Assembly (NCBI RefSeq): GCF_022668875.1
Contig: NZ_JAKGCR010000018.1
Span: 1 to 64,000 of the forward strand
Length of the DNA: 64,000 nt
Source: Domibacillus sp. PGB-M46
GTDB lineage: Bacteria; Bacillota; Bacilli; Bacillales; Domibacillaceae
Direction of reading: 5' to 3'
In this document: positions 8,866-17,397 of the stretch, in pieces
Layout: each line of letters begins with the position of its first letter
How positions within the stretch are numbered: position 1 is the first letter of the stretch
Translations under genes and position numbers: made by a program
Notes under the pieces: generated by a model
Database searches by the model: none
The model's input: the letters and a program-made list of their open reading frames with translations, nothing else
Told to the model about the DNA's origin: nothing

Positions 8866-8890
8866 GTTTAATTTGCTTAAAAAAGGGTAA
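8866..8890 (+). promoter_or_regulatory. Candidate SigB promoter, copy A
   Basis: GTTTAA, 13-nt spacer, GGGTAA. This fits the B. subtilis general-stress sigma factor consensus GTTTaa-N12-15-GGGwAw. It lies in the first copy of the duplication, about 170 nt before the ATP-grasp start. Confidence 0.6.
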
Positions 8891-8986
8891 TTGTATTACT
8901 CCTTTGTAATATTTGTCTCTTACATATATTAAACTATTAATTAGTACCATAAAATATTAGAAAATAAACAAAAATCAGACAAAAAA

Positions 8987-9012
8987 GTTTGATTTATAGT
9001 AAGATAGGGAAT
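8987..9012 (+). promoter_or_regulatory. Candidate SigB promoter, copy B
   Basis: GTTTGA, 14-nt spacer, GGGAAT, at the equivalent position in the second copy. Transcription would start about 40 nt before the ribosome binding site of the ATP-grasp gene, the better placed of the two. Confidence 0.6.
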
Positions 9013-9057
9013 TGTACCCCTGTTTGTTATTTTTTAGTCAAAGGATGGGAAGAAGAA

Positions 9058-10275
9058 ATGGAAAATGAAAAAAAAGTTACAGCCCTTCTGGGGTGGAGTC
9101 TGCCTGTCATTGAAGCGGTAGACAAGCTTGACCGGCCTTTTCTTGTAGTAGGACCGCCTGAATTTGAACCGTTTGCCAAAGAAAATGATATTCAGTTTGT
9201 CGGCTGGCAGTTCGAGCGGTTAAATGAAAAATCAGAGGAGCTATATAAAGAGCTGCATTCTTTAGGCGTAAAGCTTGCGGTTCCAATCTATGAAGAAACG
9301 GTTGAATGGGCAGGTGCTTTAAACGCGAGGTTCCAGGATGATCCCCGTGTTTTCAATCGATCTCTTCTTCTTCGAGATAAAGGGCTTATGAAGCGAAAAG
9401 CGCAAATGTCCGGCATCAAAGTCGGGGTATTTGAAGAAGCGTACCAAAAAGAAGATGTGTACCGCTTTTTAAAACGAGTGAACGAGGCTTTAATTAAAAT
9501 AGACGGGGATATCAATGACCCTATTCATGTAAAGCCTTTAAATAAAGCCGGCACGGTTGGCCACCGGGTTATACGGGATGCTTCCGATATCGATCTGATC
9601 CCTCAGGAGGATTTTCCTTGTTTAATGGAGAGCCACTTAGACGGTCAGGAATTTTCCTGTGAAGCGTTTGTTCACAATGGGAAAGTTTATTTCTTAAACA
9701 TTACGGAATATGTCCAATTAGGGCATTCTAATTTTGTTCCTGCATCGCCTTCTCTAGAAGAATGGCGCCCTAGAATCCGGGAAGAAATTGAAAAGCTGGT
9801 CGCTTCCTTTGAAATCAAATATGGAGTGATCCACCCGGAATTTTTCATTTCACCTGACGGCACGCTTCATTTTGGAGAAGTCGCAGCGCGGATCCCCGGG
9901 GGACATATTTTTGATTTAATTGAGCGGGCATACGGTTTCAGTGCATACCAGGCCCAGGTTCTTTGCAGTGACCCGGATACAACCGCAGAAGAGCTGGAAG
10001 CGTTTTTTCCTGAAGAGGTAACTTCCGCTAAAGGGTATGCTGGAAGCTTGATGGTTTATCCACGCGTTAAAATTATCGACCGCCTGGAAGTGCCGGAAGA
10101 ATTAAAATCGCATCCTTATTTTGAAAAGCATGATATGTTTATCCCGGCTACAAGCAAAGTAGCGGAGCGGGTTGGATTTGGCAATCACTACGGGACTATT
10201 TTCTTCTTTGGGGAAGACAGTGAAGAAATGCGCGGTTTAATGAAAAAATATGAAACCTATAATTTCTATCTTTGA
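9058..10275 (+). CDS. ATP-grasp ligase (405 aa)
   Basis: An ATP-grasp protein: residues ~1-100 form a Rossmann-like preATP-grasp region, followed by the lid and ATP domain with IKIDGDINDPIHVKPLN, CLMESHLDGQEFSCEAFV, and the metal-binding acids in VIHPEFFIS (Glu261) and FGEVAARIPGGH (Glu274). The family forms amide or ester bonds from carboxylates through acyl phosphates (e.g. BacD-type amino acid ligases, carnosine-synthase-like enzymes). The start (MENEKKVTAL) follows AAAGGATGGGAAG. The next gene begins 40 nt downstream with its own site, so the two form an operon under two SigB-like promoters. Substrates are unknown. Confidence 0.85.
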   Translation: MENEKKVTALLGWSLPVIEAVDKLDRPFLVVGPPEFEPFAKENDIQFVGWQFERLNEKSEELYKELHSLGVKLAVPIYEETVEWAGALNARFQDDPRVFNRSLLLRDKGLMKRKAQMSGIKVGVFEEAYQKEDVYRFLKRVNEALIKIDGDINDPIHVKPLNKAGTVGHRVIRDASDIDLIPQEDFPCLMESHLDGQEFSCEAFVHNGKVYFLNITEYVQLGHSNFVPASPSLEEWRPRIREEIEKLVASFEIKYGVIHPEFFISPDGTLHFGEVAARIPGGHIFDLIERAYGFSAYQAQVLCSDPDTTAEELEAFFPEEVTSAKGYAGSLMVYPRVKIIDRLEVPEELKSHPYFEKHDMFIPATSKVAERVGFGNHYGTIFFFGEDSEEMRGLMKKYETYNFYL

Positions 10276-10315
10276 AAAACTTTTATTTTGGAGACCGGTT
10301 AGGGAGGAATATAGA

Positions 10316-12280
10316 ATGGACGCTGAAAGCAAACTGGCACCGACAAAATTTGAACAAGCTCTTGATACGCTGGGGCAGGCAAAACCTTATGCTAAAAGTT
10401 TGTACCAAACAGAAGTATTTCAACAAGCCATCGATCTGGCACGAACCGATGATGGCCTTAAACAATTATTCAGCTATGCCCCTCGATTTGATGAAGCAGG
10501 GGTTTTCCAGGGAGGTCCGTGGGAGCAAGCATCAAAGCTCCAGCCCCCTTTTGTCGGAGGCTCTTTAAAGCTAAAAGGCGTCAATTCGATTGTTGAGCTG
10601 CTTAGTGAACTGCGCATGCTCGCGATTGCCAAAGGATTGTATGAGCATAAAGAAGTGTCCGCCCAGGAAGCGAAAGAATTTTTAAACGAAGTACTGGCAT
10701 TAAATTTAGATATTCTTTTTCCGCCAGAAACAGAAGAAGCCAGAATTGGTTCAGGTGAACATATTGAACGGGCAGAACGGTTATTCCGCTTCTTAGGAGA
10801 TGAACTTTCTTTTCAGGCTATTGCCAATCAGATTGTATCGGAAATTGATCGGCTGACTGTCCAAAGGCCGATCATGGTTAACCGCATTGTAAAAATGATT
10901 ACGATGGCCAAACAAATGATGGAAAGTGATATTAGTGAGGAAGTTAAACAGTCTTTACAGGCATACTCGTCGGCTATTACGACACCAAGTCCGTTAAGCA
11001 AAGAATGGTCCAGCTTTAGGGAATACCGCTTAAGCTTAAAAAATGCGTCAGAAGAGGAATTGAAACAAGAAGCAGAAGCATTTGCCGGGTCTGTAAGGGG
11101 TACGGGGCTTGTTTCTCCATATCACGCTGTTTTTCTAAGACATTTAAATCGGGTAAAATCAGAGCTTCTGCCAGCCGCCCTCTCTTTATCTGAAACCGGT
11201 GAAGCGATTTTAAACGCTCAATCCAATCTTGTCCATGACATGATTCAGGTCGCTATCCACCCTCATACAGCTCAATCTATTTACGGGCTTGGGAAGGTAT
11301 TGGACCGGGGACTGCTTTCGCAGGAGCCGCTTCTTCCGAGTATTCGCCGGCTGATTGAACTTGATATTCATCCGGAAGTAAAACAAATCCTGCTTACGCC
11401 CGAAAATAAACGGGAAGGCTTAACAGCGAATACGGTTCTTTTGGCCGGAACGCTTAGTGTGCTTGGCCAGCCTTTAGGAATTGGGCAGGGATTGAACCCG
11501 ACCTGCCAGTCTGCACGAGCGCTTAGCCTCTGGGCACAGCACGGCCCTGGCCAGCTTCTGGAATTTATTGCCCGGGGAGCAAGGGACAATGATGTGGACA
11601 TTATTTTCGAAGGGGAACCCCTTCACTCTTCTTCGCTTGAAGGAGGCGTCGCTTCGGAAATTCATCAGGAACTGGATCCCGTTTCTAAGGTTCTCGTTCC
11701 CCATTTGGACAAGATATACAATGAAATGATGAAACGGACTGCTCTGCGCGGAGAAGACGGCCATAAATGGGTGAATCCCGAGTTTTATGGAGAGTGGGTG
11801 CCGCGCGGATTTGCAAATATCATTAGTCCTGCAACCGGAGCGGTAACGGATTACGCCGGTTTTGTCCGGTTATTTTATTCTACCCATCATCCTGGCTATA
11901 ACGAAGGGTATGAATTGATTTATCCGAATCCAGTAGGTATTTATATTACCAATGTGCATGGTGAGCTGTTAGGTCTTCACGCGGTTTCCATTCAGCGGGT
12001 CGCTGCAGACGAAGCAGGAGAGTACCGCATTTATTTTTACAATCCTAATAATGACAGCGGCCAAAATTGGGGACAAGGCATTGAGCCTTCTGTAAAAGGG
12101 CATGGAGAACAGGAGGGGGAAGCGTCTCTTCCGTTTTCACAATTTACGGCACGCATGTATGCTTTTCATTATAATCCTTATGAACAAGGAGATTCTTATG
12201 CAGTAGAAGATGAGATCGTTGAGGAAATCACATCTCTTGCAAAAGAAAGCTGGGGCAAACAATATACATGGCTTGATTAA
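10316..12280 (+). CDS. Large protein with papain-like Cys-His-Asn triad (654 aa)
   Basis: No named family is recognised. The start (MDAESKLAPT) follows AGGGAGGAAT. Residues 1-380 are mainly helical with no membrane segment. The C-terminal third looks like a papain-fold cysteine hydrolase: NPTCQSARALSLW places Cys397 at a helix N terminus, LGLHAVSIQRV gives His555 in a strand, and YRIYFYNPNND gives Asn576 in the next strand, the usual order and spacing of C39/papain-like enzymes. Coupled to an ATP-grasp ligase, it could hydrolyse, transfer or proof-read the amide made by its partner; this is inference. Two tandem terminators follow. Confidence 0.78.
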   Translation: MDAESKLAPTKFEQALDTLGQAKPYAKSLYQTEVFQQAIDLARTDDGLKQLFSYAPRFDEAGVFQGGPWEQASKLQPPFVGGSLKLKGVNSIVELLSELRMLAIAKGLYEHKEVSAQEAKEFLNEVLALNLDILFPPETEEARIGSGEHIERAERLFRFLGDELSFQAIANQIVSEIDRLTVQRPIMVNRIVKMITMAKQMMESDISEEVKQSLQAYSSAITTPSPLSKEWSSFREYRLSLKNASEEELKQEAEAFAGSVRGTGLVSPYHAVFLRHLNRVKSELLPAALSLSETGEAILNAQSNLVHDMIQVAIHPHTAQSIYGLGKVLDRGLLSQEPLLPSIRRLIELDIHPEVKQILLTPENKREGLTANTVLLAGTLSVLGQPLGIGQGLNPTCQSARALSLWAQHGPGQLLEFIARGARDNDVDIIFEGEPLHSSSLEGGVASEIHQELDPVSKVLVPHLDKIYNEMMKRTALRGEDGHKWVNPEFYGEWVPRGFANIISPATGAVTDYAGFVRLFYSTHHPGYNEGYELIYPNPVGIYITNVHGELLGLHAVSIQRVAADEAGEYRIYFYNPNNDSGQNWGQGIEPSVKGHGEQEGEASLPFSQFTARMYAFHYNPYEQGDSYAVEDEIVEEITSLAKESWGKQYTWLD

Positions 12281-12311
12281 AAAACTTTCCCATGAACATA
12301 ATAAGGATGTT

Positions 12312-12345
12312 AAAACAGGTGCTTTTAGTCAGGCACCTGTTTTTT
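12312..12345 (+). terminator. Rho-independent terminator
   Basis: AAAACAGGTGC/GCACCTGTTTT stem followed by TTTTTT, 31 nt after the large cysteine-hydrolase-like gene. Confidence 0.85.
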
Positions 12346-12372
12346 CATGCTCTTTTAGTAACACAAAAAAAC

Positions 12373-12411
12373 GCTGGTTCTTATTAACCTAGTAAGAACG
12401 GGCTTTTTTTT
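12373..12411 (+). terminator. Second tandem terminator
   Basis: GCTGGTTCTTA pairs with TAAGAACGGGC, followed by TTTTTTTT. Together with the preceding hairpin it gives a double stop to the ATP-grasp operon. Confidence 0.75.
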
Positions 12412-12637
12412 ATATAATAAATGCACATTCCTTATCATAAGTGATGCTAATTTGTGAAAAAAGTCATCTTTATTATAAAGAAAATGACCCGATACTTAAT
12501 ACTAGGAAGATGTTTATTTTTGGTTTTTATTCGTGTGGAATGAAAACAGAAGATAGATTTGTACTGCGGGATTTTTATAGAACAAGCATTGAAATACATG
12601 TGTTAAAGTACGTAATAGAGAAAAAGGGGAAGCCATA

Positions 12638-13453
12638 GTGAGTTCATTTTTAAAATTTTCGGCTTATATTACTGACAACGTAGAAGCATTAGCAACTGAG
12701 GTTGTGGAAAAAGTGCTTACAAAGCTGGAACTGACGATTCCAGACGGGGAAAAAGAGCAGGCATATACAATGTACCTTGAATTCTTACAGTTTTTTGGGG
12801 ATTCTTTTGTAAAAGAAGAAAAATGCGTTCCTGATTTCTTTATAGAATGGAGCCGAAAAAATGCAGATATGCAGACTTCTTCAGGCGGCAGGGTTTCTCT
12901 TTTGGCTGTCCGGTACCCTCCAACACGGGAAGTTTTAACTGATATGTTTACGGAAATTGGACAAAAGCTTCAGTTGTCACTAGAACAAATTGTTTTGATC
13001 ATTAAGCGTATCAACCAAATGCTGGACAGCAGCTTAAATGAGACCATTTTTGCATTTGAACAGCTGTATGAAGAAAAGAAAGAGCGGGCAAAAAAAGAAA
13101 TGGCCGCCTTATCCGCACCAATTATACCTGTAAGGGAAGGGATTGTGATTCTCCCTCTTATAGGAGAAATGGATGCTTATCGGGCCAATTATATACTAGA
13201 GCACGTTTTTCCTAGACTGTCAGACATGGAGGTCGATCATCTTATTGTCGATTTTTCCGGCCTTTCCCAGATTGATGTAAAGATGGCGTCTTATCTTCAG
13301 CAGCTGGGCATGATGCTCAAGTTAGTGGGTATTCACCTCATCACATCCGGTCTTCGTCCTGACCTAGCTCAAATTGTTGTAAAAAGCGGGCTTGAGCTTT
13401 CAGGTACAGATACGTTTTCCACCGTAAAAAGGGCGTTAGAGAGCCTGGGTTAA
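12638..13453 (+). CDS. RsbR-family STAS protein (stressosome paralog, 271 aa)
   Basis: An N-terminal helical, globin-like domain (residues ~1-150, FLQFFGDSF, IVLIIKRINQMLDSS) is joined by a long helix to a STAS domain (from APIIPVREGIVILPLIGEMD). This is the architecture of RsbRA-D, which form the 1.8-MDa stressosome controlling SigB. At the two threonines phosphorylated in RsbRA, this protein appears to have Val (SQIDVKMAS) and Ile (LAQIVVKSG). GTG start after AAAAAGGGGAAG. It lies just after the SigB-like ATP-grasp operon, separated by two terminators. Confident as a family member, not as to which paralog. Confidence 0.88.
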   Translation: MSSFLKFSAYITDNVEALATEVVEKVLTKLELTIPDGEKEQAYTMYLEFLQFFGDSFVKEEKCVPDFFIEWSRKNADMQTSSGGRVSLLAVRYPPTREVLTDMFTEIGQKLQLSLEQIVLIIKRINQMLDSSLNETIFAFEQLYEEKKERAKKEMAALSAPIIPVREGIVILPLIGEMDAYRANYILEHVFPRLSDMEVDHLIVDFSGLSQIDVKMASYLQQLGMMLKLVGIHLITSGLRPDLAQIVVKSGLELSGTDTFSTVKRALESLG

Positions 13454-13473
13454 TCATATATATAACAAAGAAT

Positions 13474-13528
13474 AAAACCGGTACGTCCCCTTTTGATGGA
13501 AATGGAAAAGGAGGTGTACCGGTTTTTT
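13474..13528 (+). terminator. Rho-independent terminator
   Basis: AAAACCGGTAC and GTACCGGTTTT flank a 31-nt loop and are followed by TT. Located 20 nt after the RsbR paralog and convergent with the neopullulanase gene. Confidence 0.7.
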
Positions 13529-13558
13529 ATATGCCTGTTTAGAAAAGCAAAACACTGC

Positions 13559-15298
13559 TTACTTCATTGTTTTATGCAAAATTATAAAGTTCTGAGGCTG
13601 AATGGTGACGGTCTTTTCATCATGTGTTTCTTCCGTCCACACATTTTGAGCATTCATAAAGACATCCGGCACATCAGCTTGTATCGGTGTATCGCTTGAA
13701 TTAATCAAAAACAAAAGTTTTTCTTGTTCATTTTCGCGCGTGTAGCTGATCAGCTCCGGATGAATATCCGCAAACGCAAAGCTGCCGCTGTTGCCAAAAG
13801 CCGGTATTTGTTTACGCAGCGCAATTGCTTTTTGAATAAAGGCCCGTAAATCGCGATCCTGCTTGTCTTCATCCCAAACCATACATTTGCGGCAATCCGG
13901 ATCTGGTCCACCTGTTAAGCCAATTTCATCGCCGTAATAAATACACGGAGACCCCGGAGAAGACAGAGCAAACAAGTAAGACAGCTTGACGCTTTCTTTA
14001 TTGCCATACGCAACCGTTAAAAGTCTTGGCGTATCATGGCTTCCAAGCAGGTTAAACGCAACTTCATTGATAGGAATCGGATAAGAATGATAGACATGGG
14101 TAATTTCCTGTTTAAACTGTTCGGCTGTGATTTTTCTTTGTGCGAAAAAGTCTACAATTGCATGGACAAAGCGATAGTTCATCGCCGCATCAAACTGATC
14201 TCCCTGAAGCCATGGCAGGGCATCATGCCAGATTTCACCCAGAATATACACATCCGGCTTTATTGCTTTTACCGTGCGGCGGAACTCCCGCCAAAAAGCA
14301 TGATCGACTTCATCAGCCACATCCAGTCTCCAGCCGTCTATATCAAAATTCTTTACCCAATGAGAGGCAACATTCAACAAATAGTTTTTTACTTCCGGAT
14401 TTTCGGTGTTAAGCTTTGGCATGTTTTTTTCAAAGCTGAAGGTTTCGTAATTTAACTTGTCACCTTCCTGTAGCGGAAATTTTCGAATGTGGAACCAGTC
14501 TTTGTATTTCGATGCTTCACCTTTTTCAAGCACATCCTGAAACGGACCAAAAAAGTAGCCGCTATGATTGAATACTGCATCGAGCATCACTTTAATGCCC
14601 CTTTGATGGCATTCATCAATGAGCTTTCTCAGCAATTCCTCATCACCGAATTGCGGGTCGATTTGAAGATAGTCAATGGTGTCATATTTATGATTTGTGT
14701 TTGCTTTGAAAATAGGGGTGAAGTAAATACCGGTAATGCCGAGATCCTGCAGGTAATCCAAGTGGTCAATGACTCCCTGGAAGTCGCCGCCAAAGTAGTT
14801 ATCAATCTCCGGCTTGCCTCCCCATGGCTGTGTATTGGGAGGATCCAGGCGTGGATCCCCATTGCCGAACCGTTCCGGGAAAATCTGATACCAGACCGTA
14901 TCTTTTACCCAGCGGGGAGCAGTGAAAATATCGGCCGGATTAATATATGGGAAGTTAAAGTAATTCGCTGTTTTTTCCGGCGCCTGGTCGAAAAAGCCAC
15001 GCTCTGTGTAATAAACAGTCTCATTCCCGCTGACACATTTAAATCCGTAAAGAAGGCGGCGGTGCGCAGGCTTAATTTCCGCCATCCAGTAATCAAACAG
15101 CATATCTGATCCAGCTAAAATCATATCTTCTTCGTCATATACCCATATACCATCCTTAAGGATATAAGAATCTCCATGAAGCAATGATACATGTGTGAGG
15201 TCACCTTTCTTGGAGCGTAGGCGGATATGAACGGTATCCGCGTCATAGGAATAAGCAAAATTGTTTTTAGGCCGGTGATAAATGGCTTCCTTTAACAT
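13559..15298 (-). CDS. Neopullulanase / cyclomaltodextrinase (GH13_20)
   Basis: The 579-aa protein has an N-terminal CBM34-like beta domain (~1-125) followed by the GH13 barrel. Catalytic residues are Asp326 (DGWRLDVADE), Glu355 (ILGEIWHDA) and Asp422 (LLGSHDTPR); GIYFTPIFKA and DAVFNHSG are conserved regions. Such enzymes are intracellular dimers hydrolysing cyclodextrins, pullulan and maltooligosaccharides. No signal peptide, in agreement. The start (MLKEAIYHRP) is 7 nt after GGAGGG. It is isolated from any maltose transporter in this window. Confidence 0.92.
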   Translation of the reverse strand: MLKEAIYHRPKNNFAYSYDADTVHIRLRSKKGDLTHVSLLHGDSYILKDGIWVYDEEDMILAGSDMLFDYWMAEIKPAHRRLLYGFKCVSGNETVYYTERGFFDQAPEKTANYFNFPYINPADIFTAPRWVKDTVWYQIFPERFGNGDPRLDPPNTQPWGGKPEIDNYFGGDFQGVIDHLDYLQDLGITGIYFTPIFKANTNHKYDTIDYLQIDPQFGDEELLRKLIDECHQRGIKVMLDAVFNHSGYFFGPFQDVLEKGEASKYKDWFHIRKFPLQEGDKLNYETFSFEKNMPKLNTENPEVKNYLLNVASHWVKNFDIDGWRLDVADEVDHAFWREFRRTVKAIKPDVYILGEIWHDALPWLQGDQFDAAMNYRFVHAIVDFFAQRKITAEQFKQEITHVYHSYPIPINEVAFNLLGSHDTPRLLTVAYGNKESVKLSYLFALSSPGSPCIYYGDEIGLTGGPDPDCRKCMVWDEDKQDRDLRAFIQKAIALRKQIPAFGNSGSFAFADIHPELISYTRENEQEKLLFLINSSDTPIQADVPDVFMNAQNVWTEETHDEKTVTIQPQNFIILHKTMK

Positions 15299-15601
15299 AA
15301 AAAATCCCTCCATAGACAGTTATGTATTCAGGTAGTGTGAACTGTTTCACTGAATTTTATCTAGCCTTTTCCCTTCCTTTATTTCTTTTAATCCTTTTTC
15401 CGCAAAAAAATACCGGCATATCACCAATGTTTTAAACTTTTTAGCCAAGGAGACATGAACAAATAGAAGAGCATGATACAATAGAAGAGAAGCCCTGCAG
15501 AAAAAAATCTATTTATTTCATTTTTTTCCTTTATACACCGAGATAAGAGAGCAGATCAAACAGAGAAAAAACAGCAGGGAGAGTTAAAAGGAGGGATTGA
15601 A
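15299..15601. other. Intergenic region between divergent genes
   Basis: About 300 nt holding the promoters of the neopullulanase (minus) and the GRDP-like gene (plus). No terminator, riboswitch or short gene seen. GGAGGG near 15590 is the ribosome binding site of the plus-strand gene. Confidence 0.4.
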
Positions 15602-16621
15602 ATGAAGGTTGTATTTTTCCTCGTAATTGCAGCCATTATAGCCGGCATCATTATTAAGAAGGCCAGCGAAAAAAACACGCCTGGCAGGCGCTCCGGCCAG
15701 AAAGCAAGAAATTATAAGGGATCGGCAATAGACAGGCCGCTTTCTTCTGAACTGGAACAGACGCTTGGCTTAAAAATACCGGAAGGCAAGCCGTTAGCTG
15801 AAAAACTGGAGCATGCCTGGAACCGGAGTCTCGAAGTGTCCGTAAAAGCACGGTTGATCGAAAAAGGAATGGTATCCGATGAGTCGTTTTCATGGTACCA
15901 GCTTGAATTAAAGCGTTTTTTCATTCTTTCTGCCATCATGAAAAATGTACCGATGTACAGCGCAAAGGTCGATGCCATTTGGCATGATATGATTTTGTTT
16001 ACAAAGGATTATGCGGCTTTTTGCGAGCAATTTCATGGTACAATGATTCACCACACTCCAACTGACAAAGCTAAAATAACAAGAGGGGCATCACAGCATG
16101 AGCGGGCTGTTTTTGAATTGGTATATTCAGTTTTATTTACGGAGCATGATTACACTGAAACCATCCAAGGTCCATTTGGAAAAACACTGCTTCGCAAATC
16201 CTTTGTAGAAAAATGGCAGAATGCAAAAGGAAAGGAACGGGAAACATATCTTCAACAAGAGCTGTTTGAAGCAGTGCCAGAAGAATATGAGCCTCTTATC
16301 TATGCCTTAACGAAGAAGCTTGCAGAGCTTCTTGAAGAAGCAGAAGAACACGTTGACCGCCGTCAAAAAACACGGTCTAAAACGATTATGGCGGCCCGGC
16401 CGGAGGATCAAACACCTGTCTTGCTGCTGTCCTATTCGATTCTGGCCCTGCATGAGCCTATACCGGAAGATAATAACTACGTGAGTTCAGGCGGTTATTA
16501 CGATAGGGATGACCGTGACGACCGTTATGATCATCACGACTCAGGGAATGATTCTTCTTGCTCTTCTGACAGCGGGAGCGGATCCAGCTGTTCTTCAAGC
16601 AGCTGTGGAGGAAGCTCTTAA
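15602..16621 (+). CDS. Membrane-anchored GRDP-like protein with Cys/Ser-rich tail (339 aa)
   Basis: Residues 1-20 form a single N-terminal membrane helix (VVFFLVIAAIIAGIIIKKA). The middle contains VDAIWHDMILFTKDYAAFCE and MIHHTP, which resembles the D-x-x-WH-x-H/M-x-x...C...IHH pattern of glycine-rich-domain (GRDP/DUF1399) proteins; this assignment is tentative. The last 45 residues change to Asp/Tyr/Arg/His repeats (YDRDDRDDRYDHHD) and then a Ser/Cys/Gly tail (SSCSSSSCGGSS), common in bacterial proteins of unknown function and possibly metal binding. Ribosome site GGAGGG. Terminator 32 nt downstream. Confidence 0.75.
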   Translation: MKVVFFLVIAAIIAGIIIKKASEKNTPGRRSGQKARNYKGSAIDRPLSSELEQTLGLKIPEGKPLAEKLEHAWNRSLEVSVKARLIEKGMVSDESFSWYQLELKRFFILSAIMKNVPMYSAKVDAIWHDMILFTKDYAAFCEQFHGTMIHHTPTDKAKITRGASQHERAVFELVYSVLFTEHDYTETIQGPFGKTLLRKSFVEKWQNAKGKERETYLQQELFEAVPEEYEPLIYALTKKLAELLEEAEEHVDRRQKTRSKTIMAARPEDQTPVLLLSYSILALHEPIPEDNNYVSSGGYYDRDDRDDRYDHHDSGNDSSCSSDSGSGSSCSSSSCGGSS

Positions 16622-16652
16622 TCGAAGACAGAGATGGAGCCAATATACAATG

Positions 16653-16689
16653 AAAAGCAGGGAACCCTGGTATGGGTACCTGCTTTTTT
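16653..16689 (+). terminator. Rho-independent terminator
   Basis: AAAAGCAGG pairs with CCTGCTTTTT around a 17-nt loop, with a T-run. Confidence 0.75.
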
Positions 16690-16866
16690 ATACAATGCAC
16701 AAATTTTTCCATAAATATGTGGATAAGAGATGTTTAAATAAAAGCAGACAAGGAAGAGAAAGGTATACCCCTTCTCTTAATAAGCGATGAAAACAGCTTG
16801 CTAAGAAATCCATCGATTAACATAAAAGCTCCCAAAAAAACAATAAAATAAAAGGAGGAAACTGCC

Positions 16867-17322
16867 TTGATAAAGCAGCGATTCGTCGATACAGAGATAA
16901 AAGAAACGATCGAAGAACACCTTCGATGCATTGACCATCCAACCGCGGTGCATTGGGCATTAGGTTGTGCAGAACATGTGATTCAGTATTATGAACGAAA
17001 GTTCCCCCATGACGGACGTCCAAGAGAGGCCATTGAAGCCGGACGCGCCTGGCTGCAGGGAACTATGAAAGTGAGAGAAGTTCGAAAAGCTTCATTTGCC
17101 GCTCATGCTGCGGCCCGTCAAACAGATGATAAGGCAGCGACTGCTGCTGCACGGGCAGCAGGCCAGGCCGTCGCAACCGTTCATGTATTTGGCCATGCAA
17201 TCCATGCATCTACCTATGCGGTAAAGGCCATTGCTCATGCAACCCACTTTGATGCGGAAGCGGTGGCTGATGAACGTGCCTGGCAGTATAAGTATTTGCT
17301 AGATTTAGAGAAAGAGATGTAA
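16867..17322 (+). CDS. Imm5-like putative immunity protein (151 aa)
   Basis: Helical, alanine/histidine-rich protein with the pattern of the Imm5 'putative immunity protein' family: HDGRPREAIEAGRAWLQG, then SFAAHAAARQ, AATAAARAAGQAVATVHVF and HAIHASTYAVKAI. The family was named from polymorphic toxin loci, but many chromosomal copies, like this one, have no toxin neighbour. TTG start with a very strong AAAGGAGGA site 6 nt upstream. Its own terminator follows 8 nt after the stop. Function in this context is unknown. Confidence 0.72.
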   Translation: MIKQRFVDTEIKETIEEHLRCIDHPTAVHWALGCAEHVIQYYERKFPHDGRPREAIEAGRAWLQGTMKVREVRKASFAAHAAARQTDDKAATAAARAAGQAVATVHVFGHAIHASTYAVKAIAHATHFDAEAVADERAWQYKYLLDLEKEM

Positions 17323-17330
17323 GTTGTTTG

Positions 17331-17363
17331 GCGCTTCTTTTAAAGAAGCGCTTTGTTTTTTTT
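17331..17363 (+). terminator. Rho-independent terminator
   Basis: GCGCTTCTTT and AAAGAAGCGC form a perfect hairpin followed by a T-rich tract. Confidence 0.8.
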
Positions 17364-17397
17364 ATCTGTATAATAGGGATAAAGGAGGCGGGGAAAG

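Larger units (their letters stand above)
8792..9031 (+). repeat. Tandem 120-bp duplication of a promoter region
   Basis: Two adjacent copies begin TTTGTC at 8792 and 8912, giving a period of exactly 120 bp. Shared blocks occur in the same order: ACATATAT-AAACTATTAAT, AGAAAATAAACAAAAA, AAAGTTT-ATTT, AGGG-AATTGTA and the TTTGTAAT/TTTGTTAT end. The copies have diverged by point changes, so the duplication is not recent. It fills the gap between the GNAT gene and the ATP-grasp gene. Confidence 0.85.

Noticed and set aside
12441-12638. 65-codon frame ending at the RsbR paralog start
   Set aside because: No ribosome site and no family; probably the leader of the STAS gene.
14489-15109. 206-codon plus-strand frame inside the neopullulanase region
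   Set aside because: It is antisense to a complete, motif-rich GH13 gene, has no ribosome site and no recognisable protein sequence.
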